From positions 1 through 64,000 of the IMG/VR virus record IMGVR_UViG_3300034024_000020: a stretch of 64,000 bases of DNA; one strand, written 5' to 3'. A program made the translations under genes and the position numbers. Source of the DNA: a virus. Positions within the stretch are counted from its first letter, which is position 1. Each line of letters opens with the position of its first letter. Below, piece by piece: positions 7,335 through 14,832 of the stretch. A model generated the notes under the pieces. It was not told where the DNA came from, made no database searches, and saw only the letters and a program-made list of their open reading frames with translations.

Positions 7335-7359
7335 GTTCCTGAAAGGACATTTGGTATGA
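7222..7359 (+). CDS. Overlapping small basic protein (45 aa)
   Basis: MRRSTTQRRFLAMREAAL. AGGGAGC lies 7 bases before the ATG. It bridges the upstream gene and the gene at 7356, whose ATG overlaps its TGA. Confidence 0.5.
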   Translation: MRRSTTQRRFLAMREAALMKLNSILDRHSSLFTTEELEFLKGHLV

Positions 7360-7532
7360 CTGTAAAACGTGTGTATCATATTACAGCTGGCCATCGTGAA
7401 TTAACTTACGATGGTAAATTCCTCAGGATTGACGATAAAGTCAGTTTTGGAAACGCTTGGATTGATCAATTCATTGATGGCATCAATGAATTGAGAGCAG
7501 CCAGACAGAAGGACGAAATACGTGGCAGCTAA
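7356..7532 (+). CDS. Small unknown protein (58 aa)
   Basis: MTVKRVYHITAGHRELTYDG. Resembles its neighbours at 7522 and 8113 in size and in the strand-rich N-terminus followed by a helix, so these may be diverged copies. Confidence 0.6.
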   Translation: MTVKRVYHITAGHRELTYDGKFLRIDDKVSFGNAWIDQFIDGINELRAARQKDEIRGS

Positions 7533-7713
7533 AAGATCTTTAACGGAGAGTATTAACGGAACCACACTCTTCATTGACCACGAAACTGTTCGCATTTTTA
7601 ATGGTAGAGAAATTACTCTATCCCTATACGGTATACATGCGAAACAATTTATGAATTTCGTAATTGAGGCACAAGCCTTCATCGAGGCGGAAAGAATTAG
7701 AAATGCCAATTAA
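7522..7713 (+). CDS. Small unknown protein (63 aa)
   Basis: GTG start inside the end of 7356. Central GTTLFIDHETVRIFNGREIT, then a helix. Possibly related to the 7356 and 8113 products. Confidence 0.6.
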   Translation: MAAKRSLTESINGTTLFIDHETVRIFNGREITLSLYGIHAKQFMNFVIEAQAFIEAERIRNAN

Positions 7714-8116
7714 GATGTATTGTATCTTCTCGGAAGAGTCGGTACGAGCTATGCAAGGTAATAGAGGTAAGATGTGTGCTCAGGCTGGGCATGCATTTCT
7801 ACATTCTTATTGGGATAATATGGATCGTTTTAGTGAGTTTAATCTCAAAGACGATCCTGATGTTATCGATCATGCTATGCGTGTTCGCCAAGACTATGAA
7901 TTTGGTGATGACGCTCGCAAGATCACCTTAATCACTCCAACAACTGACGATCTTCGTCGGCTAGTAGAGAAATATCGTCCTATTACTGGTGTCACTCTCG
8001 TGGAAGATTGTGGATATACCGTAGTTGAGCCCGGCACGATTACCTGTGCTGGTATTGGACCCCTTCGTGACGAAGACAAGGACGATGAACTTAGAAGCCT
8101 AAGGATTTTCACGTGA
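7703..8116 (+). CDS. Peptidyl-tRNA hydrolase 2 (Pth2) homologue
   Basis: A 137-aa protein starting MPIKMYCIF. Pth2 hallmarks in order: GKMCAQAGHAFLHSY (residues about 21-35, Pth2 family GKxxAQxxHA), the strand KITLITPTTDDLRRL, then VTLVEDCGYTVVEPGT and the end motif AGIGPL. Pth2 releases peptides from peptidyl-tRNAs that fall off stalled ribosomes and is typical of archaea and eukaryotes; short phage versions exist. It fits with the tmRNA, bS21 and tRNAs in this window as a ribosome-rescue function. The start at 7703 gives the usual Pth2 length. Confidence 0.85.
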   Translation: MPIKMYCIFSEESVRAMQGNRGKMCAQAGHAFLHSYWDNMDRFSEFNLKDDPDVIDHAMRVRQDYEFGDDARKITLITPTTDDLRRLVEKYRPITGVTLVEDCGYTVVEPGTITCAGIGPLRDEDKDDELRSLRIFT

Positions 8117-8307
8117 TTGTATCCACCCTTGAAGTAGATCTAGGAAACAATTATACAGCTAAATGGCGTTCCGACAGGAATATGGTTGAACTTCTAAATG
8201 GACAGCGATCCATCGTCCTAGTTGAAGAGCGCGATCTAGAGCGTATGATGGCTCTCTTTAACGAAGGTCGTGCACTAGAGGAAGTTAGGAAAAGGCTTAA
8301 AGCATGA
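8113..8307 (+). CDS. Small unknown protein (64 aa)
   Basis: MIVSTLEVDLGNNYTAKW then a basic helix. Overlaps Pth2 by 4 bases. Confidence 0.6.
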   Translation: MIVSTLEVDLGNNYTAKWRSDRNMVELLNGQRSIVLVEERDLERMMALFNEGRALEEVRKRLKA

Positions 8308-8440
8308 ACATTATGATACTAGCAAAAGGCACAACGGAGTCATTGTAAGGGACGACGCAGAAGAGCCTTATGTTTCAATCATCAAGACGGAAGATGGTAG
8401 ATATCTTTTAACTACTGAATGCCAGTATTCACTTAAATAG
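8304..8440 (+). pseudogene. Frameshifted small reading frame
   Basis: ATG at 8304 reads MNIMILAK and soon stops. One frame back, from GCAAAAGGC on, an open frame RHNGVIVRDDAEEPYVSIIK continues to TAG at 8440 but has no start of its own. Either a -1 slip, a sequencing error in the A-run or a broken gene. Confidence 0.4.
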
Positions 8441-8443
8441 TTC

Positions 8444-8472
8444 TTGACTTTGCGACCCAATCTCGCTATACT
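8444..8472 (+). promoter_or_regulatory. Phage promoter, TATACT variant
   Basis: ATAGTTC, TTGACT (8444-8449), 17 bp, TATACT (8467-8472). Starts the operon 8493-11341. Confidence 0.9.
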
Positions 8473-8492
8473 GGGGCAACAAAGGGCGAGAT

Positions 8493-8774
8493 ATGTATTA
8501 CACTTTTCGGATCAAGCAGGAAAATCCATTCCAACGGGTGGAAGTTGCTAAGTGGGACGAACACGACTCACATCCGCTAGAGGTTTACGAGGTTCTTCCC
8601 GAGGGTAGGCCGGGACGAGGTATGTGCTCGTGCCCGGCTTACGTTGTTTGTAAGCATACAAAAGCAGTTCTAGAAGCTCGAAAAGATGGAAAGATCAAAG
8701 AGCTCTGGAATTGGTATTGGGACGAGAAATTGGGTTGGCAAAGGACAAAGGATATTCAATATGCTAGTGATTGA
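8493..8774 (+). CDS. SWIM-like zinc-finger protein (93 aa)
   Basis: CSCPAYVVCKH around residues 46-56 is the CxC...CxH pattern of SWIM zinc fingers, which bind DNA or proteins. The flanks are aromatic and charged. Small stand-alone SWIM proteins occur in phages; the partner is unknown. Confidence 0.7.
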   Translation: MYYTFRIKQENPFQRVEVAKWDEHDSHPLEVYEVLPEGRPGRGMCSCPAYVVCKHTKAVLEARKDGKIKELWNWYWDEKLGWQRTKDIQYASD

Positions 8775-8952
8775 TCCACCAAGTGGCTGGAAGTATGGGT
8801 TTCCTAAGCCTTATGACAATCCTAATAAGATAGAAGCTAATCTGTGGCTGGCTTTGAATGGCTATCCGCTAGACGAAGTTCGATATTGGGTTGAAGCTAG
8901 AGGCGGTGTGCCTTGCAGGTTTTGGGAGCACAGAGATGCAACTGACGTGTGA
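8761..8952 (+). CDS. Small unknown protein (63 aa)
   Basis: MLVIDPPSGWKYGFPKPYDN; rich in Trp, Tyr and Pro. Overlaps the upstream gene by 14 bases. Confidence 0.6.
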   Translation: MLVIDPPSGWKYGFPKPYDNPNKIEANLWLALNGYPLDEVRYWVEARGGVPCRFWEHRDATDV

Positions 8953-9199
8953 AGTTTGCAAAGAAAACGAAGCTATCGGTGTGGCATCTTCGTGCCTAGG
9001 CCCAATGTCTAACGCATATTGTAAGCGTTGTCTTGAACATCAAGCTGAGCCTCTGTGGATGTTTGAATGCACATTAGAGGAAGTTGGCGAAGAGGTTGCT
9101 GAGTGGGTCAAGCAGCTTACGACTTATATAGACGGTACCTATGTTACTTGGGATGAGTTTGCAAATGCTCGACGGAATGACGGTGGAGATACTATCTAA
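8936..9199 (+). CDS. Zinc-ribbon-like small protein (87 aa)
   Basis: CEVCKENEAIG and CKRCLEH supply two CxxC pairs about 20 residues apart, fitting one zinc ribbon. The second half is acidic and helical. Confidence 0.65.
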   Translation: MQLTCEVCKENEAIGVASSCLGPMSNAYCKRCLEHQAEPLWMFECTLEEVGEEVAEWVKQLTTYIDGTYVTWDEFANARRNDGGDTI

Positions 9200-9332
9200 C
9201 GGTTTCATTGGCGGAGCAACGCTAGAAACTGACGGATACTATGTCCTAGTTATAAACAGAGAATTTGGTCCTTTCGAAGAGGATGAGTTACAGCTTATTG
9301 GAAATCCCTACCCGGAGATGGAAAATGGATAA
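9177..9332 (+). CDS. Small unknown protein (51 aa)
   Basis: MTVEILSNGFIGGATLETDG: strand-rich and acidic, with overlaps at both ends. Confidence 0.55.
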   Translation: MTVEILSNGFIGGATLETDGYYVLVINREFGPFEEDELQLIGNPYPEMENG

Positions 9333-9528
9333 GTGGTACCCTGGCAAGAAACCAGATAGATTCGAACTTCTAGAGATGGAAAATGCTAGACTTAAAGCAG
9401 AGTTGGCCAGGTGTCAAAAGAGACTTCTTGAATATAGCTGGCAGGTAAATCCAGATCGAAGCGGGGGTCAATTTGACTACCGTGATTATGAGCAACTAGA
9501 ACGTGGTAGACAAGGAATTTTTGGATGA
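9325..9528 (+). CDS. Small coiled-coil protein (67 aa)
   Basis: Residues 10-40 (FELLEMENARLKAELARC) form a probable coiled coil. Overlaps the next start by 4 bases. Confidence 0.6.
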   Translation: MDKWYPGKKPDRFELLEMENARLKAELARCQKRLLEYSWQVNPDRSGGQFDYRDYEQLERGRQGIFG

Positions 9529-9881
9529 GTGGATTTGGTGGTTTCATTATGGGAGCCGGTGTTGTAATCTTTGTGGCGGCAATGTTGTCGGGTGGCGAAC
9601 CCGAAGCTAAGGCCGTTGATGGCAAACCTAAAGTCGTAACTGTTACAAAAGTGGTCGAGAAGAAGATTCCCTTCGACCGGGCTGGACGTTGTATGAGCCT
9701 ACAAGAAAAGGGCGAGGTTCAAGCTGTTGCCGCATATGAGGGTGATAGGAATAGTAGTCTAGTTACCTTTAAAATGTCTAATGGATTTACGCGAGTTTGT
9801 GAATTTAAAGGTACAGACTATAGGTCCAATCTTAAAGAGGGAATGGTTCTAGTTACTCGTGGAGGTGAAAGGATTCTCTAA
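9525..9881 (+). CDS. Membrane-anchored small protein (118 aa)
   Basis: One hydrophobic segment at residues 4-22 then a polar, strand-rich domain with two cysteines (about 56 and 89). Probably faces the periplasm. Function unknown. Confidence 0.65.
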   Translation: MSGFGGFIMGAGVVIFVAAMLSGGEPEAKAVDGKPKVVTVTKVVEKKIPFDRAGRCMSLQEKGEVQAVAAYEGDRNSSLVTFKMSNGFTRVCEFKGTDYRSNLKEGMVLVTRGGERIL

Positions 9882-10192
9882 TGAAAAAGGTTTATATCGT
9901 TCGAAAGAATGGAGACTTCACCGAGGGGCGGGGCCCTATGAATTATCATAGGACCTTCTCTAATGGTCCTGAAGCTGTACGATATGTTCAAGCGCAGGAG
10001 GGTATCTTCGGCAGCCCTCAGCATGTAGAGCTTGATAAATATGGCCATTATGCTTATGCTAATGGTTATAGCATTGATGAAGAGTTCGTTTACGAGTCTG
10101 CTGGTCAGGCTATTGATGAAGCTGAAGAGAAAGAGCGCGTAAAGGCTCTTAACAAACTAACTGCACGCGAAAGGAAGTTGCTAGGACTATGA
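9881..10192 (+). CDS. Unknown protein, paralog of 10914 (103 aa)
   Basis: Ends KALNKLTARERKLLGL, matching ALSKLTDEDRVILGVR at the end of the 10914 protein; both start with a short strand and have charged middles. Probably a local duplication. Confidence 0.6.
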   Translation: MKKVYIVRKNGDFTEGRGPMNYHRTFSNGPEAVRYVQAQEGIFGSPQHVELDKYGHYAYANGYSIDEEFVYESAGQAIDEAEEKERVKALNKLTARERKLLGL

Positions 10193-10470
10193 CACCAGAA
10201 CAAGAAAAACTGTATTACGAGGCTTTGCTAGAACTAGCTGACCGTTATGAAGCTATGATCGTTGACGAAGACGCTGAGGAAGACAATGATGACATTCTAG
10301 AATTTATTGATCTTTTCTACGAAAAGGCTCTACAGCGTTATCCTCTGCTTAAGCTTAATCGTTGGCTTGGATATATTCAAGGCGTTCTTATTGAGCGTGA
10401 ATTTACGACTGTTGAGGAAGAGCGTAACTTCACTCGTCCATTGTTCCGTCCTATTGATTTCGAGGGTTAA
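10189..10470 (+). CDS. Acidic helical protein (93 aa)
   Basis: Long run of Glu and Asp at 23-36 (MIVDEDAEEDNDDILEF). Very acidic; a DNA-mimic role is only a guess from charge. Confidence 0.6.
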   Translation: MTPEQEKLYYEALLELADRYEAMIVDEDAEEDNDDILEFIDLFYEKALQRYPLLKLNRWLGYIQGVLIEREFTTVEEERNFTRPLFRPIDFEG

Positions 10471-10471
10471 A

Positions 10472-10921
10472 ATGCAGACCGAAAAAGAAATGCGAGAAGC
10501 TACTGTTCCTACTTTTAGTTCCGCTGAGGAACTCCAAAAGTATATTGATGGACTAGTAACCCAAGAGCATGATTATGGTACATGCGTCTATGCTATGTCC
10601 ATAGCAGCTACCGCTACCTTCAATTATGTGGCTAATGTTCTAGGAGTAACTGGTTTTCAGGCTAGCATGGCTGATTTGGACATTATCCGTCGAACTCGTC
10701 ATATGAAGGGTCCTTTCATGTTGCTCAAGGGTGAAGACCTTCTTTATCCTCAGTATGATCTTCATCAGAAGGTAGATGAATTTGAGGATGATTGTCGAGA
10801 CTGGCTTCGAGACGAGGCTAAACGAATGATTGCGGAGCAAGAAGATGGTGAAGATTGGCGAAAGGAATATCCGCCTCACCCCGACGTCATGCAGCGTTGG
10901 AAGGATCTTGCCAGTGAGTAA
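10472..10921 (+). CDS. Unknown protein (149 aa)
   Basis: Starts MQTEKEMREATVPTF, chosen two bases after the upstream TAA. A hydrophobic helix near 40-60 (YAMSIAATATFNYVANVLG) lies between acidic regions. Similar arrangements occur in many phage proteins of unknown role. Confidence 0.65.
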   Translation: MQTEKEMREATVPTFSSAEELQKYIDGLVTQEHDYGTCVYAMSIAATATFNYVANVLGVTGFQASMADLDIIRRTRHMKGPFMLLKGEDLLYPQYDLHQKVDEFEDDCRDWLRDEAKRMIAEQEDGEDWRKEYPPHPDVMQRWKDLASE

Positions 10922-11180
10922 CTTTGTAATTGTCATGCAGCCGGAGAAGCGTGGTCGTTTCGATCACTATGAGAATCATCCTAGATTGCATAGCTTCTCC
11001 ACTGAGTCTGAAGTTATCAAGTTCGTAGGAAACAACAAGAGCGATATGGCTCGCATGCTCATCTTCAATCTTGACAATAAGCTGCTACCTACAAACTTCC
11101 TTCAGTCATTTGAGGATAGGAAACGTATGGCTTTGTCAAAGCTAACCGATGAAGATCGAGTCATTCTAGGAGTTAGGTAA
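10914..11180 (+). CDS. Unknown protein, paralog of 9881 (88 aa)
   Basis: GTG start within the end of the upstream gene gives MSNFVIVMQPEK. C-terminal LTxxxRxxLG block shared with the 9881 protein. Confidence 0.6.
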   Translation: MSNFVIVMQPEKRGRFDHYENHPRLHSFSTESEVIKFVGNNKSDMARMLIFNLDNKLLPTNFLQSFEDRKRMALSKLTDEDRVILGVR

Positions 11181-11341
11181 TGGAACTATTGGTAACCATT
11201 GTCGGAGTTATATTAGCAATTGCTGGTGCTTATCTGACATTTGCTGTGGCAACTACCCCAGCTATTATTTTTGGAGTTATCTGCATGGTAGTAGGATTTG
11301 CCATGTCAGGATTCCTATTCTTAATGTTTGAGTTTGACTGA
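11180..11341 (+). CDS. Small membrane protein (53 aa)
   Basis: Almost wholly hydrophobic: two segments, 2-24 and 28-50. Its TGA lies a few bases before the next promoter. Confidence 0.65.
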   Translation: MELLVTIVGVILAIAGAYLTFAVATTPAIIFGVICMVVGFAMSGFLFLMFEFD

Positions 11342-11350
11342 ATTTAGTTC

Positions 11351-11379
11351 TTGACTCTTTCATTGAAACATCGTATAAT
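11351..11379 (+). promoter_or_regulatory. Phage promoter
   Basis: ATTTAGTTC, TTGACT (11351-11356), 17 bp, TATAAT (11374-11379). Drives the 11442 gene and the RNA behind it. Confidence 0.92.
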
Positions 11380-11441
11380 GGGTTAATCAAGAGGGAAACA
11401 GCCTTCTTGAATTTTTGACGCATACAGGAAGGAATGCAAGA

Positions 11442-11762
11442 ATGGCTTATACAGATGGACAGATTACTGAGCTTAAGGCAATTGAAGGTCTTAATTTCGA
11501 CAAGGCTCAGACTTTTGCTGACAAACACGGACTAAAGGTACGTAGCGTTATTGCTAAGGCTCGTGCTCTCGATATTCCCTACCAGTCCAAGGTTCCTGGG
11601 CAGAAGAAGGCTTCAGCAGCTAATGTTCGTCGTAAGTCGGATATTGCTAAGGCGATTACCGAATTGCTCGATATTGTGGTTCCTTCTCTTGACAAGCTTA
11701 CGCTGAAGGACCTTGAGATTGTTGAGGCTCGCCTCGAAGAGCTTCTTATTAAGGAAGACTAA
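11442..11762 (+). CDS. GcrA/Myb-like HTH paralog (106 aa)
   Basis: VRSVIAKARALDIPYQSK at about 36-53 matches the 1069 protein. The acidic helical C-terminus (VVPSLDKLTLKDLEIVEARL) matches the end of the 13524 protein (LVKTGKEDLKRVHKVLQEI). The ATG at 11442 follows AGGAAGG. Probably a DNA-binding regulator or chromatin-like protein. Confidence 0.75.
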   Translation: MAYTDGQITELKAIEGLNFDKAQTFADKHGLKVRSVIAKARALDIPYQSKVPGQKKASAANVRRKSDIAKAITELLDIVVPSLDKLTLKDLEIVEARLEELLIKED

Positions 11763-12228
11763 AATTTTCATACTCCCGTAAGGGGCGTTGGCGCTGGTTA
11801 GCTATCAGCTCGTGGATGAGTGGCGCTATAGCTCATCTAGTAAATAAGTGCAAGTATAGCTTGAGGCGGTTCGCGGCCGAGTACCCTCAAAATAGGCAGT
11901 ATGAAATAGGTGAATGAGGCTAAACTTTAGCTGCCACAAGAGGCGAGCTACGCTCTGCTAATTCTTGAGTATTGGCCCTAAATGGGATGCTATTAGTAGG
12001 AAACGAAAGTTCACCAATAGGCAAGGCGGCTTTAAAATGCCTTTGATAAACTCGGTGGTCTAGCCAGCCACCGATGCCTTATTAAGCTAATGCACGAAAA
12101 GGAACGACAATTCGGGATGATGACCCGTAAATCGTTCGCCTGTGGAGTTCATCGCCCACTGGGAAATCGCTCACTGGCTCAATTGGTGGCTGCGGAGCGG
12201 GTGCATTAGCCTAATAAGGTAAGGAGAC
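11763..12228 (+). ncRNA. Structured non-coding RNA (about 460 nt)
   Basis: No reading frame fits. Long-range complements are visible: CATACT near 11769 with AGTATG near 11898, and the 10-bp pair GCTAATGCAC near 12087 with GTGCATTAGC near 12200, which closes a domain containing a further hairpin (GAACGA...TCGTTC). No terminator separates it from the HTH gene upstream, so it may be processed from that transcript. It is not RNase P, SRP or rRNA by any motif I know. Confidence 0.65.
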
Positions 12229-12232
12229 TATC

Positions 12233-12523
12233 ATGAATTATGGAGCGTCAGACCATCCCAGTGGTGGTCATTACGAAACTCAGGCAGAACGTTTTGGAAC
12301 GGGTGGTGTAGGTACTGCTCGTAAACCTAAAGTTCTTGTGCAGCAAAGCTTCACTTTTGACGAAGACCAGATTAAACAAATTCTAGCGGAATATGTTTCT
12401 TCTAACTTCGGAGTTGTAGCTTCTGCCGCAGACGTCGATGGTGACTATAGCAGTGGTTATCACTATAACCAGTTTGACTCACAATCCCCCTATTGCAAAT
12501 TTACCGTTACGGTGACCAAATGA
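12233..12523 (+). CDS. Unknown protein (96 aa)
   Basis: AAGGAGACTATC precedes the ATG. Gly and Ser-rich N-terminus and a strand-rich end (YCKFTVTVTK). Overlaps the Fic gene by 4 bases, so the two are co-translated and may act together. Confidence 0.65.
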   Translation: MNYGASDHPSGGHYETQAERFGTGGVGTARKPKVLVQQSFTFDEDQIKQILAEYVSSNFGVVASAADVDGDYSSGYHYNQFDSQSPYCKFTVTVTK

Positions 12524-12996
12524 ATCTAACAGAATTTGTGCGTGAGTCCAACCGGATCGAGGGTATTCTTCGTGACCCTACTGATGCCGAAATTGCTGCT
12601 CACATAGAATTTGTCAACCTAGATCAACCAACAATATATGACGTGATTCGTCTAGTTTCTGTCGTTCAACCTGATGCCAGGTTGAGGGATAACATGTCTG
12701 TGCCCGGAGTACGTGTAGGAAATCACATTGCTCCACCCAGTGGAGCTGAAATTAGAGAGCAGCTAGAGCATATTCTACAAATGACGCATGTTGCATGGCG
12801 TAATAGAATGGCTGAGGGTTTTAAAACTAAGTGGATACCTTGGTATGTTCATTGCCAATACGAAACTCTCCATCCTTTTACTGACGGTAACGGGAGATCG
12901 GGTCGTGCATTGTGGTTGTGGTGTCATGGTGGTAGAGCTCCTTTAGGATTTCTTCATCAATTTTATTACGAGACCTTAGCAAACACCAGACTCTAA
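12520..12996 (+). CDS. Fic-domain protein with inhibitory helix
   Basis: A 158-aa protein. HPFTDGNGRSGR near residues 117-128 is the complete Fic active site HxFx(D/E)GNGRxxR, so transfer of AMP (or another nucleotide part) to a target protein hydroxyl is expected. SNRIEG at residues 9-14 fits the inhibitory (S/T)xxxE(G/N) motif, here N-terminal, which would block ATP until released. Short and with no other domain. Targets cannot be told from sequence; phage Fic/Doc proteins include host-modifying enzymes and toxins. Confidence 0.85.
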   Translation: MNLTEFVRESNRIEGILRDPTDAEIAAHIEFVNLDQPTIYDVIRLVSVVQPDARLRDNMSVPGVRVGNHIAPPSGAEIREQLEHILQMTHVAWRNRMAEGFKTKWIPWYVHCQYETLHPFTDGNGRSGRALWLWCHGGRAPLGFLHQFYYETLANTRL

Positions 12997-13004
12997 AATA
13001 GTTC

Positions 13005-13033
13005 TTGACTCTGAGCCCGGTTTTGTGTATAAT
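13005..13033 (+). promoter_or_regulatory. Phage promoter
   Basis: ATAGTTC, TTGACT (13005-13010), 17 bp, TATAAT (13028-13033), GGG. Starts the 13061-14769 group. Confidence 0.93.
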
Positions 13034-13060
13034 GGGTCTTCATTCAGCGGAGATTAACCT

Positions 13061-13396
13061 ATGGATCGCGAAGCCGAGCTTAGGAGATTGCTTGCAGTAG
13101 AGCGGGATCAAGTCTCTCTTATTGAGGTTGCTATCGTTAACTGGAGTTCCGACTCGATGAAGTCCGTAGTCATCGCTACGCCTCTTCGGGCAAGAGGTAT
13201 TGCTACAGCTACGTATTTTTCGGGCAAGGGCAAAAAGCAAATGGAGAAAGCTAAGAGGGACGATCCTGATTTCTTTCTTATCATTCGCGATGATGGTATG
13301 CAGTTGAAAGATGCTGTTTACGAAACCTTTACTCCTTTAACGGACGAGAATTACGTTCAAGAGGTATATGAAAAAGTGGTTGCTGATTGGTCATAG
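13061..13396 (+). CDS. Unknown protein (111 aa)
   Basis: Mixed alpha/beta: an acidic start (MDREAELRRLLAVERDQ), strands around 22-55, and DDPDFFLIIRDDG near 67-79. No family recognised. Confidence 0.65.
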   Translation: MDREAELRRLLAVERDQVSLIEVAIVNWSSDSMKSVVIATPLRARGIATATYFSGKGKKQMEKAKRDDPDFFLIIRDDGMQLKDAVYETFTPLTDENYVQEVYEKVVADWS

Positions 13397-13523
13397 AACC
13401 AATCAGCCAGCTGAAACTAAAGAGTTCACACCTCGGCCTCAATGCTATTGCACAACATGAGATAACAGAGCAATTGCGGCGAGCGTGCGGACAACTAGAA
13501 GTAAGCATATTTGAAGGATTGAT

Positions 13524-13838
13524 ATGAGTTATACAGAGGAACTGACTAAATCAGTCATAGAAGAGTACGAAGCTGACCCGTCTAGGGAGACAGTTGATCG
13601 TATTGCCGAAAGAATTGGAAAGACAACAAGGTCGGTTATTGCTAAGCTTGCAGCAGCGGGAGTTTATCAAACCCCGCAGCGCACTACGAAAACTGGCGAA
13701 CCGATCGTCAAGAAAGAAACTCTAGTCGAAGAGATCGAAGGGTGGCTGGAAATAGAATGCCCCACCCTAGTTAAAACTGGTAAAGAAGATTTAAAACGCG
13801 TTCATAAAGTACTACAGGAGATTTTCGTTGACGCCTGA
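13524..13838 (+). CDS. GcrA/Myb-like HTH paralog (104 aa)
   Basis: TTRSVIAKLAAAGVYQTPQR at about 33-52 aligns with the 1069 and 11442 proteins, followed by the same TTKTG(S/E)P link as in 1069 and an acidic helical end. Preceded by GAAGGATTGAT. Confidence 0.75.
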   Translation: MSYTEELTKSVIEEYEADPSRETVDRIAERIGKTTRSVIAKLAAAGVYQTPQRTTKTGEPIVKKETLVEEIEGWLEIECPTLVKTGKEDLKRVHKVLQEIFVDA

Positions 13839-13989
13839 GGTAATTGCACTCATTGCAGAACTCGAGAATATCGGGGAAAACAGAGAGGCTGAACCAGACT
13901 TCCGAAACCGAGCAGCAGCGCGTAGAGCCGCGAAGCTGATAAAGGAACTTTATGCTCAGGAAAGCAGCTTGGATAGCCAAGCAACTTAA
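13828..13989 (+). CDS. Small helical protein (53 aa)
   Basis: TTG start after CAGGAG gives MTPEVIALIAELENIG. Ala and Arg-rich, helical. Overlaps the HTH gene end by 11 bases. Confidence 0.5.
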   Translation: MTPEVIALIAELENIGENREAEPDFRNRAAARRAAKLIKELYAQESSLDSQAT

Positions 13990-14167
13990 GGAAGATAGGG
14001 AAGACGTATATGACGTGCTTCTTGGAAATATAACCAAACCTAGGAGTTTAGTTGATGCTGTTGCGGCGTGCGAGTCTGAATACGATTCCCTTCTCACCAG
14101 AGGAACCGGACGGAAAGATAAAGTGGATTCAGGATCAACTGAAGCGGGACGGTTTTCATCTTACTAG
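13952..14167 (+). CDS. Small unknown protein (71 aa)
   Basis: KAAWIAKQLKEDREDVYDVL resembles KIKWIQDQLKRDGFHLTSV in the overlapping 14055 frame, suggesting a local duplication; the polar end may be decay. Confidence 0.45.
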   Translation: MLRKAAWIAKQLKEDREDVYDVLLGNITKPRSLVDAVAACESEYDSLLTRGTGRKDKVDSGSTEAGRFSSY

Positions 14168-14273
14168 TGTTTGTATCCGTAATATCCTCCAAGGAAGCTT
14201 GACTTTCATGGATGAGTATACTGTAGGGTATGTTCACGAACTTTCAGAGAAGTGGAATGTCCAGTGCAACTAG
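14055..14273 (+). CDS. Small unknown protein (72 aa)
   Basis: Start MLLRRASLNTIPF at 14055. Contains the WIQDQLKRDG block noted for the upstream gene. No family. Confidence 0.5.
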   Translation: MLLRRASLNTIPFSPEEPDGKIKWIQDQLKRDGFHLTSVCIRNILQGSLTFMDEYTVGYVHELSEKWNVQCN

Positions 14274-14440
14274 ATGGGGTTCCAGTCGTAGAGTATGACA
14301 AAAGCATTTTGACTGTAGCAATGGCTATGATTAACGTCACTATGGAAACCAATCAGGTTGACGCTCGCGCTTTAGAAATTGTATTCGAAGAAGCAGTTAA
14401 AGAGGCTCGTGAACTTTTGAAGGAATGTGTTTATGGATGA
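14252..14440 (+). CDS. Small acidic protein (62 aa)
   Basis: MECPVQLDGVPVVEYDKS then a helical acidic half. Overlaps both neighbours. Confidence 0.55.
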   Translation: MECPVQLDGVPVVEYDKSILTVAMAMINVTMETNQVDARALEIVFEEAVKEARELLKECVYG

Positions 14441-14630
14441 TATCGAGCGCATGATTGACGATAGAGATATCCTCGAAAACAGTGTGATCTTTTATGAAGA
14501 CCAACTTAGGCAACTTCGTCTTGATGGAGTTCCGGAAGATGACATTCGTATTGTGCATCTAGAAAAATGGATCCACGAAGATACGAATGAGGCTGATGCA
14601 CTGAGTAGGCTAATTGCCGAAAATGACTAA
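14433..14630 (+). CDS. Small acidic coiled-coil protein (65 aa)
   Basis: MDDIERMIDDRDILENS then charged helices. Start chosen at the ATG overlapping the upstream TGA region. Confidence 0.55.
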   Translation: MDDIERMIDDRDILENSVIFYEDQLRQLRLDGVPEDDIRIVHLEKWIHEDTNEADALSRLIAEND

Positions 14631-14769
14631 GTTTCGTATGAGCGGATCGTTTGCTATCGAAGTTGAAGCTGAGGATTCAGATGCAGCTTATGACATTATT
14701 CATGAGAAAGTTCTACAACACTTTTTCTGGGATAACGTGCATGACTTCGGCCCCGTTGAGGAAGACTGA
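14623..14769 (+). CDS. Small unknown protein (48 aa)
   Basis: MTKFRMSGSFAIEVEAEDSD: a strand-helix-strand outline. Overlaps the upstream stop and ends just before the next promoter. Confidence 0.6.
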   Translation: MTKFRMSGSFAIEVEAEDSDAAYDIIHEKVLQHFFWDNVHDFGPVEED

Positions 14770-14778
14770 ATATAGTTC

Positions 14779-14807
14779 TTGACATTGGGCTCGATTTTTC
14801 GTATAAT
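14779..14807 (+). promoter_or_regulatory. Phage promoter
   Basis: TATAGTTC, TTGACA (14779-14784), 17 bp, TATAAT (14802-14807). Drives the HD gene. Confidence 0.93.
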
Positions 14808-14832
14808 GGACTCTCAAGACGGGAGATAGTTT

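Noticed and set aside
8100-12000. General stop-codon reassignment of TAG
   Set aside because: TAG ends many otherwise normal genes (for example 4961, 20979, 40278), so TAG is not globally recoded.
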